Origin: Huiozyma naganishii CBS 8797
Lineage: Eukaryota; Ascomycota; Saccharomycetes; Saccharomycetales; Saccharomycetaceae
NCBI RefSeq assembly: GCF_000348985.1
Contig: NC_035927.1
Location: 186,001-250,000 of the forward strand
Direction: 5' to 3'
Length of the DNA: 64,000 bases
Positions 19,845 to 30,392 of this stretch are shown here, in pieces. Each line of letters opens with the position of its first letter. Position 1 is the stretch's first letter. A program made the position numbers and the translations under genes. A model generated the notes under the pieces. That model searched no databases. It saw only the letters and a list, made by a program, of their open reading frames with translations, and was not told where the DNA came from.

Positions 19845-21272
19845 ATGAGCACTTTAGGCGTCAGAATACCCAAGAAGTCCAAGAAGGGTAAGAATAAGGT
19901 AGAGAAGCGGCAACTAGTGACTCCGAGTGACTTCTACGAGGAGGCGACGGAGTTGGAGGACAACGGAGAGAGGTGGTTGCTGTCAGATGTGAAGAAGAGT
20001 CTGCGATTTTATCTTAGGGCATTGGATATGTACGACCAGGGTCTCCATCTAGCACAGGGCAATGATGATAAACTTGTATACGACATTCTCTATAACAGGA
20101 CGAGACTGATGTTGCAGCTGTACACTGAGTACATGGCTAATGATGGGCATGTCAACTTGCTTCAGTATATTAACCTGGACGATTTACCTCAAGTATCGAT
20201 GCTCAGGACGTTACCATTGATAATCCAGGACTTGGAGCAGGTATATTCGAGGTATCATTCCAGTTTGGGCATTGACACCTGGGACTTGCAATTCAATCTA
20301 TTGACTTCGTACCTACTGCTACTGGAATCGACAGATCTGTTCCCATTGGATGGTGCGGGGATTGTTCAATTGACTGAGAAGTTCGTCACTTTGTCGACGA
20401 GTCTTATTCAGTATCAATTCCGCGAATTGGACGTTAATTCGATCATCGAATCTAAGGCGGCTGTCCCCAACACGGATACTGAACTGTTGCAGACAGAGCG
20501 AAATGAAAACACTGACGAAATTGTGGATATATCAGACCAGATTACCCTTGAATCAGTTGCTGAGGTTACACTGAACTGTCTTAAGTTCAATGAAACGTTG
20601 ATGGAACTACTACTCGAAAACCGAGACTCGATCTTCAACGCAACCCAGTTATCCCATCTCAGCACAATAGTCTCAAAGTCCAACTGTGAGTTGAGGGACA
20701 CACTAATTTTGAAACCAGAGCTGGTTAACAGCGACATAGAAATTGCATTGTATCAGATTGAGTGTGTTGAACTTTTGGCGGGAGGCCAAGTGGAACAATT
20801 CGAGTCGCGTGTCACCGAGACAAGCGATGGGATTTCCCCGGAGCTAAGCTTGGCGCAAACGGACCTGTTGGGGCTATACTTAACCTGCATCCCGGAAGAT
20901 ACGCAAGCGCAATGGCGTGCAGCGACCCTCCTGGGCAAGAAACTGGCGGAGGCAAGAGCAATTCTGACCAAAGAGAGACAAAAGCTACAAACGCAATCTG
21001 CATCAAACAGCGAAGAGCAACGGAGCTTAAGCTACACGGTGTACCGGCTGTGCACCGTAATGCTCTCCGCTGCAGAAAACGAGCAAACCCGGTTCCAGAT
21101 CAAGTTGAGACAGGGTACATCGGAACAAGAACCCGTCATGCATACCTTACAGAAGAATGCGGCCACTCTAAGGACCAACGCAGCTACCATAGCCAAAGCC
21201 TCCTGCGGATTGCAAGAGACCATGGTCGATAAGTTGAAGAGAAACTACGTATACCAGCAAACCTCGCCGTGA
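19845..21272 (+). CDS. YNL193W: YNL193W-like protein of unknown function
   Basis: A 475-aa soluble, mostly helical protein in the position of S. cerevisiae YNL193W (558 aa), whose role is not known. The head is basic (RIPKKSKKGKNKVEKRQ). Residues about 30-100 look like a TPR-type helical pair (FYEEATELEDNGERWLLSDVKKSLRFYLRALDMYDQGL), with a further DKLVYDILYNRTRLMLQLY helix. The rest is Leu- and Glu-rich helices, with a C-terminal helix rich in Ala. The ATG at 19845 is the first in the frame; the open region upstream from 19806 has no ATG. Convergent to nothing: CHS1 follows on the same strand after 341 bp. No catalytic motif seen. Confidence 0.75.
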   Translation: MSTLGVRIPKKSKKGKNKVEKRQLVTPSDFYEEATELEDNGERWLLSDVKKSLRFYLRALDMYDQGLHLAQGNDDKLVYDILYNRTRLMLQLYTEYMANDGHVNLLQYINLDDLPQVSMLRTLPLIIQDLEQVYSRYHSSLGIDTWDLQFNLLTSYLLLLESTDLFPLDGAGIVQLTEKFVTLSTSLIQYQFRELDVNSIIESKAAVPNTDTELLQTERNENTDEIVDISDQITLESVAEVTLNCLKFNETLMELLLENRDSIFNATQLSHLSTIVSKSNCELRDTLILKPELVNSDIEIALYQIECVELLAGGQVEQFESRVTETSDGISPELSLAQTDLLGLYLTCIPEDTQAQWRAATLLGKKLAEARAILTKERQKLQTQSASNSEEQRSLSYTVYRLCTVMLSAAENEQTRFQIKLRQGTSEQEPVMHTLQKNAATLRTNAATIAKASCGLQETMVDKLKRNYVYQQTSP

Positions 21273-21613
21273 ACAGTGATAACCAAGCCACGCGTTTATT
21301 GTTGCGTAATACCCAAAGGGGAAATAACCGATTTTCGCGTACTTTTCTGGCGATACATTTCCTGATCGGGTAAATATGATCTGATCGGGCTGTGTTTCAA
21401 GCTTATTGAAGCAGCGTTTTATTTATAGAACGGTATAAGACTCAAGAAACGGATCGCATCTCATTGCTGTGCTGGTTCGTTTTGCGACTTTTGCTTTATA
21501 ACGATAAGGTTTGTGCATCTTGACAAATCTGTGCTTTCTCATCGGCAACTAACTTTCTCGTTAAGTAGCAGGGCAAGAAGGTTTTGGAGACACTACTACA
21601 CAAACAGTACGCG
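21273..21613 (+). promoter_or_regulatory. CHS1 promoter with Ace2/Swi5-like and PRE-like sites
   Basis: A 341-bp promoter. TGCTGGTT at 21470-21477 fits the Swi5/Ace2 site (RRCCAGCR reversed), and TGTTTCA at 21393-21399 is a pheromone-response element on the minus strand. S. cerevisiae CHS1 is known to be expressed in early G1 and induced by mating pheromone, so both sites are sensible, but each motif is short and could be chance. Confidence 0.45.
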
Positions 21614-24600
21614 ATGAGCTACTATAATACTAATGATCGTAGTAACGATAGCAATTATAACAGTCATGGTAACAACGGTAGCGGGTATAATCAATGGAAT
21701 CAATACAATAACCAACATGTCCAGCAAAACTATCAGGACTATCACCAATACCACCAATACCACCAACAGCAGCAGCAGCAGGTATATGACTCAAGTTATG
21801 GGTATGAGCCATCCGCAGATGATGTGACACCCACTGAACCGCTCAGTTACGAACAACACCCGTACAACACTTCACTTCCCAGGAACTTTACGACCGTGGA
21901 GAACCAATATGACAGTTTTATAGTCCACGGTAATGGCAGAATGGGTCGCCCAGCGCCGCCCGTCATACCGTCCAATAGTAGGATTCAGACTCCACCCACT
22001 GCATATAACGAAACGTTTGTCCAGCCCAATCATACACCAATGCCAAATGAGGCACATATGTTTCAAGTTCCCTCCATAAACGTCATTCAAACACCGTCTG
22101 ATTTCACACAAGATTCCACTATTGATCTGGTTAACACCCAAAATCGTCAGCAACACCAATATGGTGAAGACAATTACCACCAACAACCTGATGGTACGTA
22201 TAGTGGAAACAACAGCGTTACTAACTTCCGGTCCTCTACAGCATTGAGTAACACTCCCAGTGACGTATCGAACAACGATGAGACATATCCGATACTGAAC
22301 AACTACTCTCAGCAGCATTTGTATAACGATGCGAACAATACAAACTCAGCATCTGTTGACCTGGAGGATTCGTACATTGATCAGAATGGAGACGATTACC
22401 AGATCAATTCATATCTTGGTAGGGACGGTGAGGTAATTGACCCTTATAGCGGGGGTCTTCTGGCCATCTACGATAACAAGGATGATGATTCAGAATTCAG
22501 TAACGAATTGGACAAAGAATATCGGGATCTTGGAGACTACAGCGACGCCAACACAATTAACAAACTGGCCGCGGTAAAATCAAGATCTTTACTATCAAGC
22601 ACATCATCAAGTAGTGCCCTCAATGCGCCACTGCTGGAACAGGACATGGGTGATTCATCAGAGAGCACCAAACGTAATCTACCGAGGAGGGCCACCACCA
22701 AAATTAGGAAATTCAAACTGTTTAGAGGTAATTTTGTCTTCGATTCGCCAATAAGTGCATCGTTACTTGATAGGTACTCTTTGGCGGTTGATAAAGAAAA
22801 TGTTCTGTCGAACGAATTCAAATTTATGAGATACCAAGCAATTACTTGTGGACCACAAGAATTGGCAATGAAGAACTTTACTGTGAGACAACTGAAATAT
22901 ATGAGACCCAGAGAAACTGAACTGATGATCGTTATCACCATGTACAATGAGGATCATGTATTATTGGGGAGAACTCTGAAAGGGGTAATGGACAATATCA
23001 AATACATGGTCAAAAGGACCAGGTCCAGTACGTGGGGTCCGGACGCATGGAAGAAAATTGTCGTCTGTGTTGTCTCTGATGGTCGTTCCAAGATCAATGA
23101 GAAATCGTTGGCGCTTCTGAGTGCATTGGGTTGTTACCAAGATGGTTTCGCAAAAGATGAGATTAACGACCAGAAGGTGGCGATGCATATGTACGAGCAC
23201 ACCACTATGATGAACATTTCCAGCGTTGATGAAAACGGCATCGAATTGGTGTGTAACCAAAGCACCGTCCCAGTTCAATTACTTTTTGCATTGAAGGAGC
23301 AAAATCAAAAAAAGATCAATTCGCATAGATGGGCTTTTGAAGGGTTTGCTGAATTGTTACAACCGCGGATTGTTACTTTGCTCGATGCTGGGACAATGCC
23401 TGGTAAGGACTCCATCTATGAACTCTGGAGAGAATTCCGCAGCCCCATTGTCGGTGGTGCTTGTGGTGAAATCAAAACCTTCCTTGGTAAGGGGTTTACA
23501 AAGCTGGTTAATCCATTAATTGCGTCGCAGAATTTTGAATACAAGATGTCGAACATTTTGGACAAAACCACTGAATCCAACTTTGGATTTATTACGGTAC
23601 TACCAGGTGCCTTCTCGGCATATAGATTTGAAGCTGTTCGTGGTCAGCCGTTGGAAAAGTACTTTTACGGGGAAGGGTTGGAGGATAAGGGTTTTAATTT
23701 TTTCTCCTCCAACATGTATTTGGCCGAGGATCGTATTCTATGTTTTGAGATTGTAACCAAAAAGCACAGTAACTGGGTTTTGAAGTACTGTCGCAGTTCA
23801 TACGCTTCGACTGATGTTCCTGAACGTGTCCCAGAATTCATTCTACAGAGAAGAAGATGGTTGAATGGGTCCTTTTTTGCTGCTGTCTATTCGTTTTGTC
23901 ATGTACACAGGGTTTGGACCAGTGGGCATAATGTTTTTAGGAAGTTATGGCTGACTTTTGAATTTCTCTACTTACTCTTCAACACCATTATATCGTGGTT
24001 CTCCCTAAGTTCGTTCTTCTTAGTTTTCAGGATTTTGTCTTTGTCCATTGCATTGAAGTACCATAAAGTATACGGTGTGTTATCTGTTGTCTTTTTGTGG
24101 CTATACGGTGTTTCGATTTTTTCTACGTTCATTCTTTCCTTAGGAAATAAGCCGAAAAGTACAGAGAAGTACTACGTGCTGAATTTCTTATTCTTTGCCG
24201 TGTTGATGTGTTACATGCTGTTTTGTTCCATCTTCATGGCCGTAAAGTCCTTTGAAGATATTTTGGATGGTCCGCATATTACTTTTGAGGGGTTGATCAC
24301 GAAGAGGACTTTCCGTGACATGGTGATTTCTATGGGGTCGACCTATGTGCTGTATTTTGCGAGCTCGATCATCTATTTGCAGCCTTGGCATATGATCACG
24401 AGTTTCGTGCAGTACATCCTGCTGAGCCCCTCGTACATCAACGTACTGAACATTTATGCCTTCTGTAACGTTCACGATCTTTCGTGGGGTACCAAGGGTT
24501 CTGTTTCGAAGAGCTCGCTGGGCAAGATTACATCCAAGGAGGATGGTACTTTCAAGATGGAGGTGCTAGTCTCCAATGCTGAGATTCAAGCGAATTACAA

Positions 24601-24967
24601 CAAATTTATGGAGATTTTGAACGATAACTCGACCCCTGAGGACAGTGGTGATTCCCTGTCCTATGAGGAGAAGAAGACTGGTTACTACGCAAACGTCAGA
24701 GCTTTAGTAATTATTTTCTGGGTGATGACGAATTTCGGTGTAGTCGCTGCCGTTTTGGAGACAGGTGGTATTGGCGACTATCTGTCGATGAGGCACGGCA
24801 ATGCCGGTGAACTTGACCAGCAGTTCCAAAAACCCTTACTGACAGCAAACGCGACCGTCTACTTCACCATAATTCTGTGGCTAGTGGCGCTATCTGCTGT
24901 GATCAGATTCTTTGGTTGTGCAGCTTACATGTCCAACAGATTTTTCAATAGGCTGTTCCGGAAATGA
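21614..24967 (+). CDS. CHS1: Chitin synthase 1 (class I)
   Basis: Chs1 (1117 aa; 1131 in S. cerevisiae) polymerises UDP-GlcNAc to chitin at the plasma membrane and repairs the daughter wall at cell separation. The N-terminal 370 residues are disordered and rich in Asn, Tyr, His and Gln. Then comes the GT2 catalytic domain with TEIRKFKLF-type and NFTVRQLKYM entry blocks, VITMYNEDHVLLGRTL, LLDAGTMPG, LAEDRILCFE and the QRRRW signature starting at residue 745. A cluster of membrane spans follows (about 770-960), then SWGTKG and two C-terminal spans. The ATG at 21614 is the first in the frame; the open region upstream (from 21584) has only a TTG. No break is visible. Confidence 0.97.
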   Translation: MSYYNTNDRSNDSNYNSHGNNGSGYNQWNQYNNQHVQQNYQDYHQYHQYHQQQQQQVYDSSYGYEPSADDVTPTEPLSYEQHPYNTSLPRNFTTVENQYDSFIVHGNGRMGRPAPPVIPSNSRIQTPPTAYNETFVQPNHTPMPNEAHMFQVPSINVIQTPSDFTQDSTIDLVNTQNRQQHQYGEDNYHQQPDGTYSGNNSVTNFRSSTALSNTPSDVSNNDETYPILNNYSQQHLYNDANNTNSASVDLEDSYIDQNGDDYQINSYLGRDGEVIDPYSGGLLAIYDNKDDDSEFSNELDKEYRDLGDYSDANTINKLAAVKSRSLLSSTSSSSALNAPLLEQDMGDSSESTKRNLPRRATTKIRKFKLFRGNFVFDSPISASLLDRYSLAVDKENVLSNEFKFMRYQAITCGPQELAMKNFTVRQLKYMRPRETELMIVITMYNEDHVLLGRTLKGVMDNIKYMVKRTRSSTWGPDAWKKIVVCVVSDGRSKINEKSLALLSALGCYQDGFAKDEINDQKVAMHMYEHTTMMNISSVDENGIELVCNQSTVPVQLLFALKEQNQKKINSHRWAFEGFAELLQPRIVTLLDAGTMPGKDSIYELWREFRSPIVGGACGEIKTFLGKGFTKLVNPLIASQNFEYKMSNILDKTTESNFGFITVLPGAFSAYRFEAVRGQPLEKYFYGEGLEDKGFNFFSSNMYLAEDRILCFEIVTKKHSNWVLKYCRSSYASTDVPERVPEFILQRRRWLNGSFFAAVYSFCHVHRVWTSGHNVFRKLWLTFEFLYLLFNTIISWFSLSSFFLVFRILSLSIALKYHKVYGVLSVVFLWLYGVSIFSTFILSLGNKPKSTEKYYVLNFLFFAVLMCYMLFCSIFMAVKSFEDILDGPHITFEGLITKRTFRDMVISMGSTYVLYFASSIIYLQPWHMITSFVQYILLSPSYINVLNIYAFCNVHDLSWGTKGSVSKSSLGKITSKEDGTFKMEVLVSNAEIQANYNKFMEILNDNSTPEDSGDSLSYEEKKTGYYANVRALVIIFWVMTNFGVVAAVLETGGIGDYLSMRHGNAGELDQQFQKPLLTANATVYFTIILWLVALSAVIRFFGCAAYMSNRFFNRLFRK

Positions 24968-25297
24968 AAGCCCAAAACGGGTGTGGCGCATCCCCCTCTC
25001 GAACTAAGAGTCATAGGAAAGGTGGCTTGCCGACCAGGAATGCAGCGGTGCACAATACCGAAGACACATCTACATACATACCTATACACACTGTAACACT
25101 AATACACATGGACCACGTGACTGCCCACAGTTTTTATTCGTACGGCATTACATTGGACTTGTAATACTATAACAGTTGATCAGTATATATATAGATAGAT
25201 AGATGTAGTTTACGGTATGATTAGAGACGGAGTTTTGCGTTGTTCTATGAGACGAAAGCAGTACATCATATTTCCAGTCTTCCTTTGGTGACAGAAG
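24968..25297. promoter_or_regulatory. CHS1 3' region / DUG3 promoter
   Basis: A 330-bp gap. It holds TATATATATAGATAGATAGATG at about 25183-25205, a TATA element or simple repeat roughly 100 bp before the DUG3 ATG, and a CACGTG at 25115-25120. Nothing else recognised. Confidence 0.35.
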
Positions 25298-26401
25298 ATG
25301 TGCCGTTTTCTAATCTTCAAAGGTAAAGAGCCGATCAAGCTGTCACACTTGCTTACGAGGCCTGCGCACTCCATCATCAACCAGTCCTTCGACAGCCGGC
25401 TGCGGCTGGACAGGAGACGGCCTATGAACGGGGACGGGTTCGGTGTCGCTTACTACCCCCTCGACTCAGAGTTATCTGAGGACGGGCCATGCATTTTCAA
25501 AGCAATCACTCCAGCGTGGAACAACCAGAACTTGGAAACTTTGTCTGAGAAGACCAAGTCGAACCTTGTGTTTGCACATGTGAGGGCGTCCACTTACGGT
25601 GTTCTGTCTGAGACGAACTGCCACCCATTCACGTACCATGACATATGTTTCATGCACAACGGTGGTATAGCGAATTTCGCCAAGATCAAGAGAAGACTGT
25701 TGACGCACATTAAGGATGAGTACTTGAATTTGTTACAGGGGAGTACTGATTCTGAGTGTGCGTTTGCATTGTTCTTGGACACTCTGGATAAAATGGGGGT
25801 TGATCCCAGTAAGAAGGATGGTGGTTTTGGACATACTGCGCTGCGGACTGCACTGCTCAACACTATAGGGTACATCAGAGACTGGACTAAAGAGGTTGCT
25901 GAGAGTGGTGACGCTACCGTTTCTGCAGAACCGTCGTTATTGAATTTCGCCGTGACTGACGGATCGACCGTTGTTGTATCCCGATACATCACTTCCAAGA
26001 CGGATGAGGCCGCATCATTACATTTCAGCAGTGGGTCCAGTTTTGTCGAGTCCTCCCCTGGGGAGTACCGTATGGAACGTCTGGACCGGAACCAGGACGT
26101 GATCATGGTTGCCTCGGAACCCTTGACGTTCGAGAGAGGCGACTGGACCGCAGTACCTACAAACAGCATCCTCACCATCAAGAAACAAACGATACTACTG
26201 CACCCGATAGTGGACGAGTACTACCAGAAGGACCCACTGTACCTGCGGAGCTCTACGTTGGCGGAGAACAAGGGCCTCATGGGGACAGTCCCCCTGGCCA
26301 AAGTGGTGGAAAAGAACGTCCCACCACTGGAACGCGAGGGCCGTATCAGACCAGCCATCGCAGACACGAGGAAGAAGACCGCTGCTCATCGGCTCATCTA
26401 G
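25298..26401 (+). CDS. DUG3: Dug3, glutathione-degrading glutamine amidotransferase-like subunit
   Basis: Dug3 (367 aa; 357 in S. cerevisiae) works with Dug2 in a cytosolic complex that cleaves the gamma-glutamyl bond of glutathione when sulfur is short. It is a class II (Ntn) amidotransferase fold: the start MCRFLIFKG exposes Cys2 as nucleophile after Met removal. NGDGFGVAYY (near 48), FAHVRASTYG, ETNCHPF and FMHNGGI are the conserved substrate-site blocks, and FAVTDGSTVVVSRYI lies in the second half. High identity to the S. cerevisiae protein except at the last 20 residues. Same strand as CHS1 and YNL190W. Confidence 0.97.
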   Translation: MCRFLIFKGKEPIKLSHLLTRPAHSIINQSFDSRLRLDRRRPMNGDGFGVAYYPLDSELSEDGPCIFKAITPAWNNQNLETLSEKTKSNLVFAHVRASTYGVLSETNCHPFTYHDICFMHNGGIANFAKIKRRLLTHIKDEYLNLLQGSTDSECAFALFLDTLDKMGVDPSKKDGGFGHTALRTALLNTIGYIRDWTKEVAESGDATVSAEPSLLNFAVTDGSTVVVSRYITSKTDEAASLHFSSGSSFVESSPGEYRMERLDRNQDVIMVASEPLTFERGDWTAVPTNSILTIKKQTILLHPIVDEYYQKDPLYLRSSTLAENKGLMGTVPLAKVVEKNVPPLEREGRIRPAIADTRKKTAAHRLI

Positions 26402-27170
26402 GTGCGTGTGTGCTCTACAGCATACATATCACCTCCCCTACATACATAGCATATTCGTAACAAGCGACAATCACTCAACACGAAATAACATCACTCCACA
26501 CGACAAAAAAAAAAAGAAAAAAACATCGCAAGGCCCAAAACGGACATCCCGTCCCAAAGAGGAAACGGGTCAACAGCGTGCGGTAATTTCCCGAAAGGGC
26601 ACTGCTACCCTGCGGTGGCTTCTGTGCGTCCGGGAGCGGGTTTTCTGTTTATAGCGCAAGACGGGAAACGGCTTACGAGATGAGTTAGTGAAGACGTTCT
26701 CTCTGTCGTTTTAGTGTTATGATAAGCATCGCAAACGAAGAAGGTTTGCCAAAGCGGTGTTTTTTTGGTCTGCTGTGGGAGTCTGTTTCTACGACTAAGA
26801 GGTGTTTTCCATTTGCCATTTCGTGTGCCATTTCCGCTCTTTTTGTTCGGGATTCGACGGGTTCCCTCTCGTTGCGTCAATTGCTTGCGTTCTATGCCTC
26901 TCTGTGTGGCTCAACTTCTCAGTTACCAGATTGAATAAAAAGAACGAGAGTTCTTGCCCTCTGTTTTCTTTTTTCCTTTTCCTCATTTCTGTGCTGTATA
27001 TATATACATATATTTTGTAGGCTGGAATTTAGCACTTCTGGGTAGATATATTTCCACGTACTCTGGGAACCCAACGTCTTTGAAAGCCTGGGTTAGTGTT
27101 TTTGTGCAAGTAAGTGTCTGTCACTCTCCCAAGATAGGTCAAGTATTGCTGTTCCATACTTTCCAATAAA
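26402..27170. promoter_or_regulatory. DUG3 3' region / YNL190W promoter
   Basis: A 769-bp gap. A-rich run at about 26505-26524; a TATATATATACATATAT at about 26996-27013, some 160 bp before the next ATG. Several overlapping short frames exist, but none resembles a protein I know. No RNA gene seen. Confidence 0.35.
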
Positions 27171-27773
27171 ATGAAGTTCACTACCGTTGTCGCTGCAGGT
27201 ATCGCTGCCTCCGCAGTGGTCTCTGCTGGGAAGGAGAAGGAGTTCACCACGACTATGACCTTCAGTGGACCAAGCACAACTTTCGTGACTACCTCCACCC
27301 ATTTGACTCACAAGTACGGTAAGTTTAACAAGACCAAGAAGTCTCACGAACCAAAGCCATCAGGGACTCGCAAGTACGGTAAATTCAACAAGACTAAGAA
27401 GTCCCATGCTCCAAAACCATCTGGGACTCACAGATACGGGAGATTCAACAAGACCAAGAAGTCCCATGCTCCAAAACCAACGGATACCCACAGATACGGG
27501 AGATTCAACAAGACCAAGAAGTCCCATGCTCCAAAGCCAACCGATACTCACAGATACGGTAGATTTAACAAGACCAAGAAATCCCATGAACCAAAGCCAT
27601 CTGGGACTCACAAGTACGGTAAATTCAACAAGACTAAGCACCACTCTCATACCCCAGACGTCAAGTTGGTTCAACCAAACGCTGCCTCTCCAGTCTCAAG
27701 AGTCGACTCCTTCAAACTGTACGGTTTGACTGCTGGGAGTGCCATGGTTGCTGGTGCTTTGCTGTTGCTATGA
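27171..27773 (+). CDS. YNL190W: Cell-wall hydrophilin YNL190W, GPI-type with tandem repeats
   Basis: Secreted cell-wall protein (200 aa; 204 in S. cerevisiae) of the hydrophilin class, linked to desiccation tolerance. A signal peptide (MKFTTVVAAGIAASAVVSAG) is followed by a short Thr-rich linker. Five tandem 20-residue units come next, each built on YGKFNKTKKSH or YGRFNKTKKSH followed by Pro-Lys-Pro, plus a partial sixth. Each unit has an NKT glycosylation sequon. The C-terminus (GLTAGSAMVAGALLLL) is a GPI-attachment signal. Codon use is as biased as in SSB, so expression is probably high. The unit sequence differs from S. cerevisiae after the conserved YGKFNKT core. Confidence 0.95.
   Translation: MKFTTVVAAGIAASAVVSAGKEKEFTTTMTFSGPSTTFVTTSTHLTHKYGKFNKTKKSHEPKPSGTRKYGKFNKTKKSHAPKPSGTHRYGRFNKTKKSHAPKPTDTHRYGRFNKTKKSHAPKPTDTHRYGRFNKTKKSHEPKPSGTHKYGKFNKTKHHSHTPDVKLVQPNAASPVSRVDSFKLYGLTAGSAMVAGALLLL
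27309..27641 (+). repeat. Tandem 60-bp coding repeat in YNL190W
   Basis: Five full 60-bp units (27309-27608), each starting at a His or Arg codon, plus a partial sixth to about 27641. Units 2-4 are nearly identical at DNA level, units 1 and 5-6 differ at some codons (Lys/Arg and Glu/Ala swaps). Likely to vary in copy number by slippage or unequal exchange. Confidence 0.9.
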
Positions 27774-28763
27774 ATGTGAGGGATTATCCAATCTGATTGT
27801 TGTGCGTTTGCAATATTGATATCAGTTTTTTCCCGGTTCTCCTTCTCAATTATCCCTCTCTGTTTGCGCTTTTGGTCCTTTCCTTCTTTCTCTCCCTCTC
27901 TCTTTCCTACTCTTACTGGGGAATACTTTTACAATCCGAGAAATTGTAATGGTTTGTGCGTATTAATACCGTTTTTCTCTTTCTTTCTTTCTTCGTGTGT
28001 GAATCCCATCTTTACTTTTCCCCTGTTGAACTCGCTTTTTATTCGGGTATGCTTCCGTGTATGTCGTTCGTCGGCGAATGGCTATCGTTTCTGTGTTTGA
28101 AGACTTTTCCCGCTCTGTGTGTGTGAGTAGAGATTTGTCAGATATCAGGGACACTTTTCCGCTACGTCCTCGTGTTCATCCGTTTCTACGTTTTATCTAT
28201 CTGTTACAAGTGGAAAACTTCTTGTTGCGAGATAGTGTGTGTCGATTGATCAAGATTTTTCTTCTACGTTTCAAGAAAGATAGATGTTGAAAACTGGGTG
28301 CATCTTGAAAAAGTGGGTACTTGTCAAACAGGGCAACAGGTTCTACCGTTAGTTCGGTCGTTCCGTCTTCTTTTTCTATCTGTTAGCCATCGATATCTCT
28401 TTAGGTATCGCGGGGCTATATAATTAACGTGATTTGATATAATAAATAATAATATAGAATGTGTGTTCTTAGTTCAATTGCTGGTGACTCTACCGACAGA
28501 GGTGCCATCTAATGGGTCAGAGCGTCCAGTACCTTGGTACTTCTCTGTTACCCTCCCTCCATGCCATGCTATTCTACTATATCACTTCACACGAAACATG
28601 GTTTCTTCTTTTTCGAAGGAAATTTTTTTCTGCCAAATTTTTTTTTTATTTTTGAAGAAGTCTTCGCTGCTGTGTTCTGTGAAGTGTCAGATTGGTGATA
28701 CCCATTTGGCGAGACACAGCAGGAGCAACAGCAGCCACAGCAGCATCACTAGCAACACATACC
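27774..28763. promoter_or_regulatory. Long intergenic upstream of SRP1
   Basis: A 990-bp gap. The first 250 bp are pyrimidine-rich (27820-28020, CT and TTTC tracts). A very AT-rich stretch with TATATAATTAA lies at 28417-28456, and poly(T) runs sit at about 28621-28653. The largest open frames (94-123 codons) have no family resemblance. The SRP1 leader begins somewhere after about 28660. No RNA gene recognised. Confidence 0.35.
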
Positions 28764-30392
28764 ATGGACTCAGAGGATTCTGGCTCGACCAGCAAGTTTG
28801 TCCCCGAGTACAGACGGACCAACTTCAAAAATAAAGGGAGGTTCTCCGCGGATGAGCTCAGAAGGAGAAGAGACACGCAGCAGATCGAGCTGAGAAAGGC
28901 CAAGAGAGATGAAGTGTTGGCGAAGAGGAGAAATTTCGTGCCGCCCGTGGACGGTGTCGACTCCGAGGACGAGGATGACAACAGCAACTCTGCAGACCAA
29001 CAATTTTACAGCCAGTTGCAACTGGAACTGCCACAGATGATCGAGCAAATCCAGTCTGCAGACTTCCAAGAACAACTGGCCGCCACGGTAAAATTCAGAC
29101 AAATCTTGTCCAGGGAGCACCGCCCGCCAATTGACGTGGTCATCCAGTCTGGTGTAGTCCCCATTTTAGTCAACTTTATGAACGAAAACCAGCCGGAGAT
29201 GTTGCAATTGGAGGCAGCTTGGGCGCTTACCAACATTGCATCTGGGAGCTCTGACCAAACTAAAGTGGTCGTGGAGGCCGGAGCGGTGCCTCTGTTCATT
29301 CAGTTGCTGTACAACCCATCTGTGGAGGTCCAAGAACAAGCCATTTGGGCTCTTGGTAACGTTGCCGGTGACTCTACAAGCTACAGAGACTACGTGCTCC
29401 AGTGTTCCGCCATGGAACCAATACTTGGTCTGTTCAACTCACCAAAGGTGTCTCTAATTAGAACGGCGACTTGGACTTTGTCTAACCTGTGCAGAGGTAA
29501 AAAACCACAGCCAGACTGGACCATCGTCTCACAGGCGCTCCCCATTTTGGCCAAGTTGATATACTCGCTGGATAACGAAACTTTGGTCGATGCCTGCTGG
29601 GCCATCTCTTACCTCTCCGATGGACCTGCAGACGCCATTCAAAAAGTTATCGACAACAGAATCCCAAAGAGACTCGTTGAACTTTTGGACCACTCTTCTA
29701 CAACGGTTCAAACCCCAGCATTGAGAGCCGTCGGGAATATCGTCACGGGTAACGATTTGCAAACACAAGTTGTCATCAACTGCGGTGTGTTGCCAGCGCT
29801 AAGAAACTTGTTAAACTCTCCAAAGGAATCGATTAAGAAGGAGGCGTGTTGGACCATTTCCAACATCACAGCGGGGAACACGGAACAGATCCAAGCCGTC
29901 ATCGATGCCAACCTCATCCCATCTCTCGTAAAACTGTTGAAGGTCGCAGACTACAAGACTCAAAAGGAGGCATGCTGGGCCATCTCCAACGCATCCTCCG
30001 GTGGTCTACAGAAACCGGAAATAATCAGATACCTCGTCTCCCAAGACTGTATAAAGCCGTTGTGTGACCTGTTGGAGATTGCCGACAATAAAATCATAGA
30101 GGTTGCATTGGACGCCCTGGAGAACATACTAAAGATGGGTGAGAGCGATAAGGAGGCCCGTGGGTTGGTCATCAACGAAAACGCGGACGCCATCGAGAGG
30201 GTTGGTGGTATGGAGAAGATCTTCAACTTGCAACAGAACGAAAACGACAAGATTTACGAAAAGGCTTTCAACATTATTGAAACCTACTTTGGTGCAGAGG
30301 ACGATGTCATAGACGAGTCTGTCGCACCTCAAACCGCGGGGAACACATTCGGGTTCGGATCCAACGTGAACCAACAATTTAATTTCAACTAG
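28764..30392 (+). CDS. SRP1: Importin alpha (karyopherin alpha) Srp1
   Basis: Srp1 (542 aa, same length as S. cerevisiae) is the adaptor that binds classical nuclear localisation signals and hands cargo to importin beta. The N-terminal importin-beta-binding domain is basic (residues about 12-55: [34 protein letters not shown]). Ten Armadillo repeats follow, with the Trp/Asn pairs that form the NLS groove ([66 protein letters not shown]). The tail [16 protein letters not shown] is conserved. The frame is open 24 codons upstream, but the family starts at the Met at 28764. Near-identical to the S. cerevisiae protein. Confidence 0.98.
   Translation: MDSEDSGSTSKFVPEYRRTNFKNKGRFSADELRRRRDTQQIELRKAKRDEVLAKRRNFVPPVDGVDSEDEDDNSNSADQQFYSQLQLELPQMIEQIQSADFQEQLAATVKFRQILSREHRPPIDVVIQSGVVPILVNFMNENQPEMLQLEAAWALTNIASGSSDQTKVVVEAGAVPLFIQLLYNPSVEVQEQAIWALGNVAGDSTSYRDYVLQCSAMEPILGLFNSPKVSLIRTATWTLSNLCRGKKPQPDWTIVSQALPILAKLIYSLDNETLVDACWAISYLSDGPADAIQKVIDNRIPKRLVELLDHSSTTVQTPALRAVGNIVTGNDLQTQVVINCGVLPALRNLLNSPKESIKKEACWTISNITAGNTEQIQAVIDANLIPSLVKLLKVADYKTQKEACWAISNASSGGLQKPEIIRYLVSQDCIKPLCDLLEIADNKIIEVALDALENILKMGESDKEARGLVINENADAIERVGGMEKIFNLQQNENDKIYEKAFNIIETYFGAEDDVIDESVAPQTAGNTFGFGSNVNQQFNFN

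Noticed and set aside
27309..27641. Regular 60-bp repeats as a CRISPR-like array
   Set aside because: Units are contiguous without spacers and encode the repeats of a eukaryotic cell-wall protein.
28057..28290. 77-codon ORF upstream of SRP1
   Set aside because: No family resemblance, lies in promoter-like CT/AT-rich sequence, and has unremarkable codon use.
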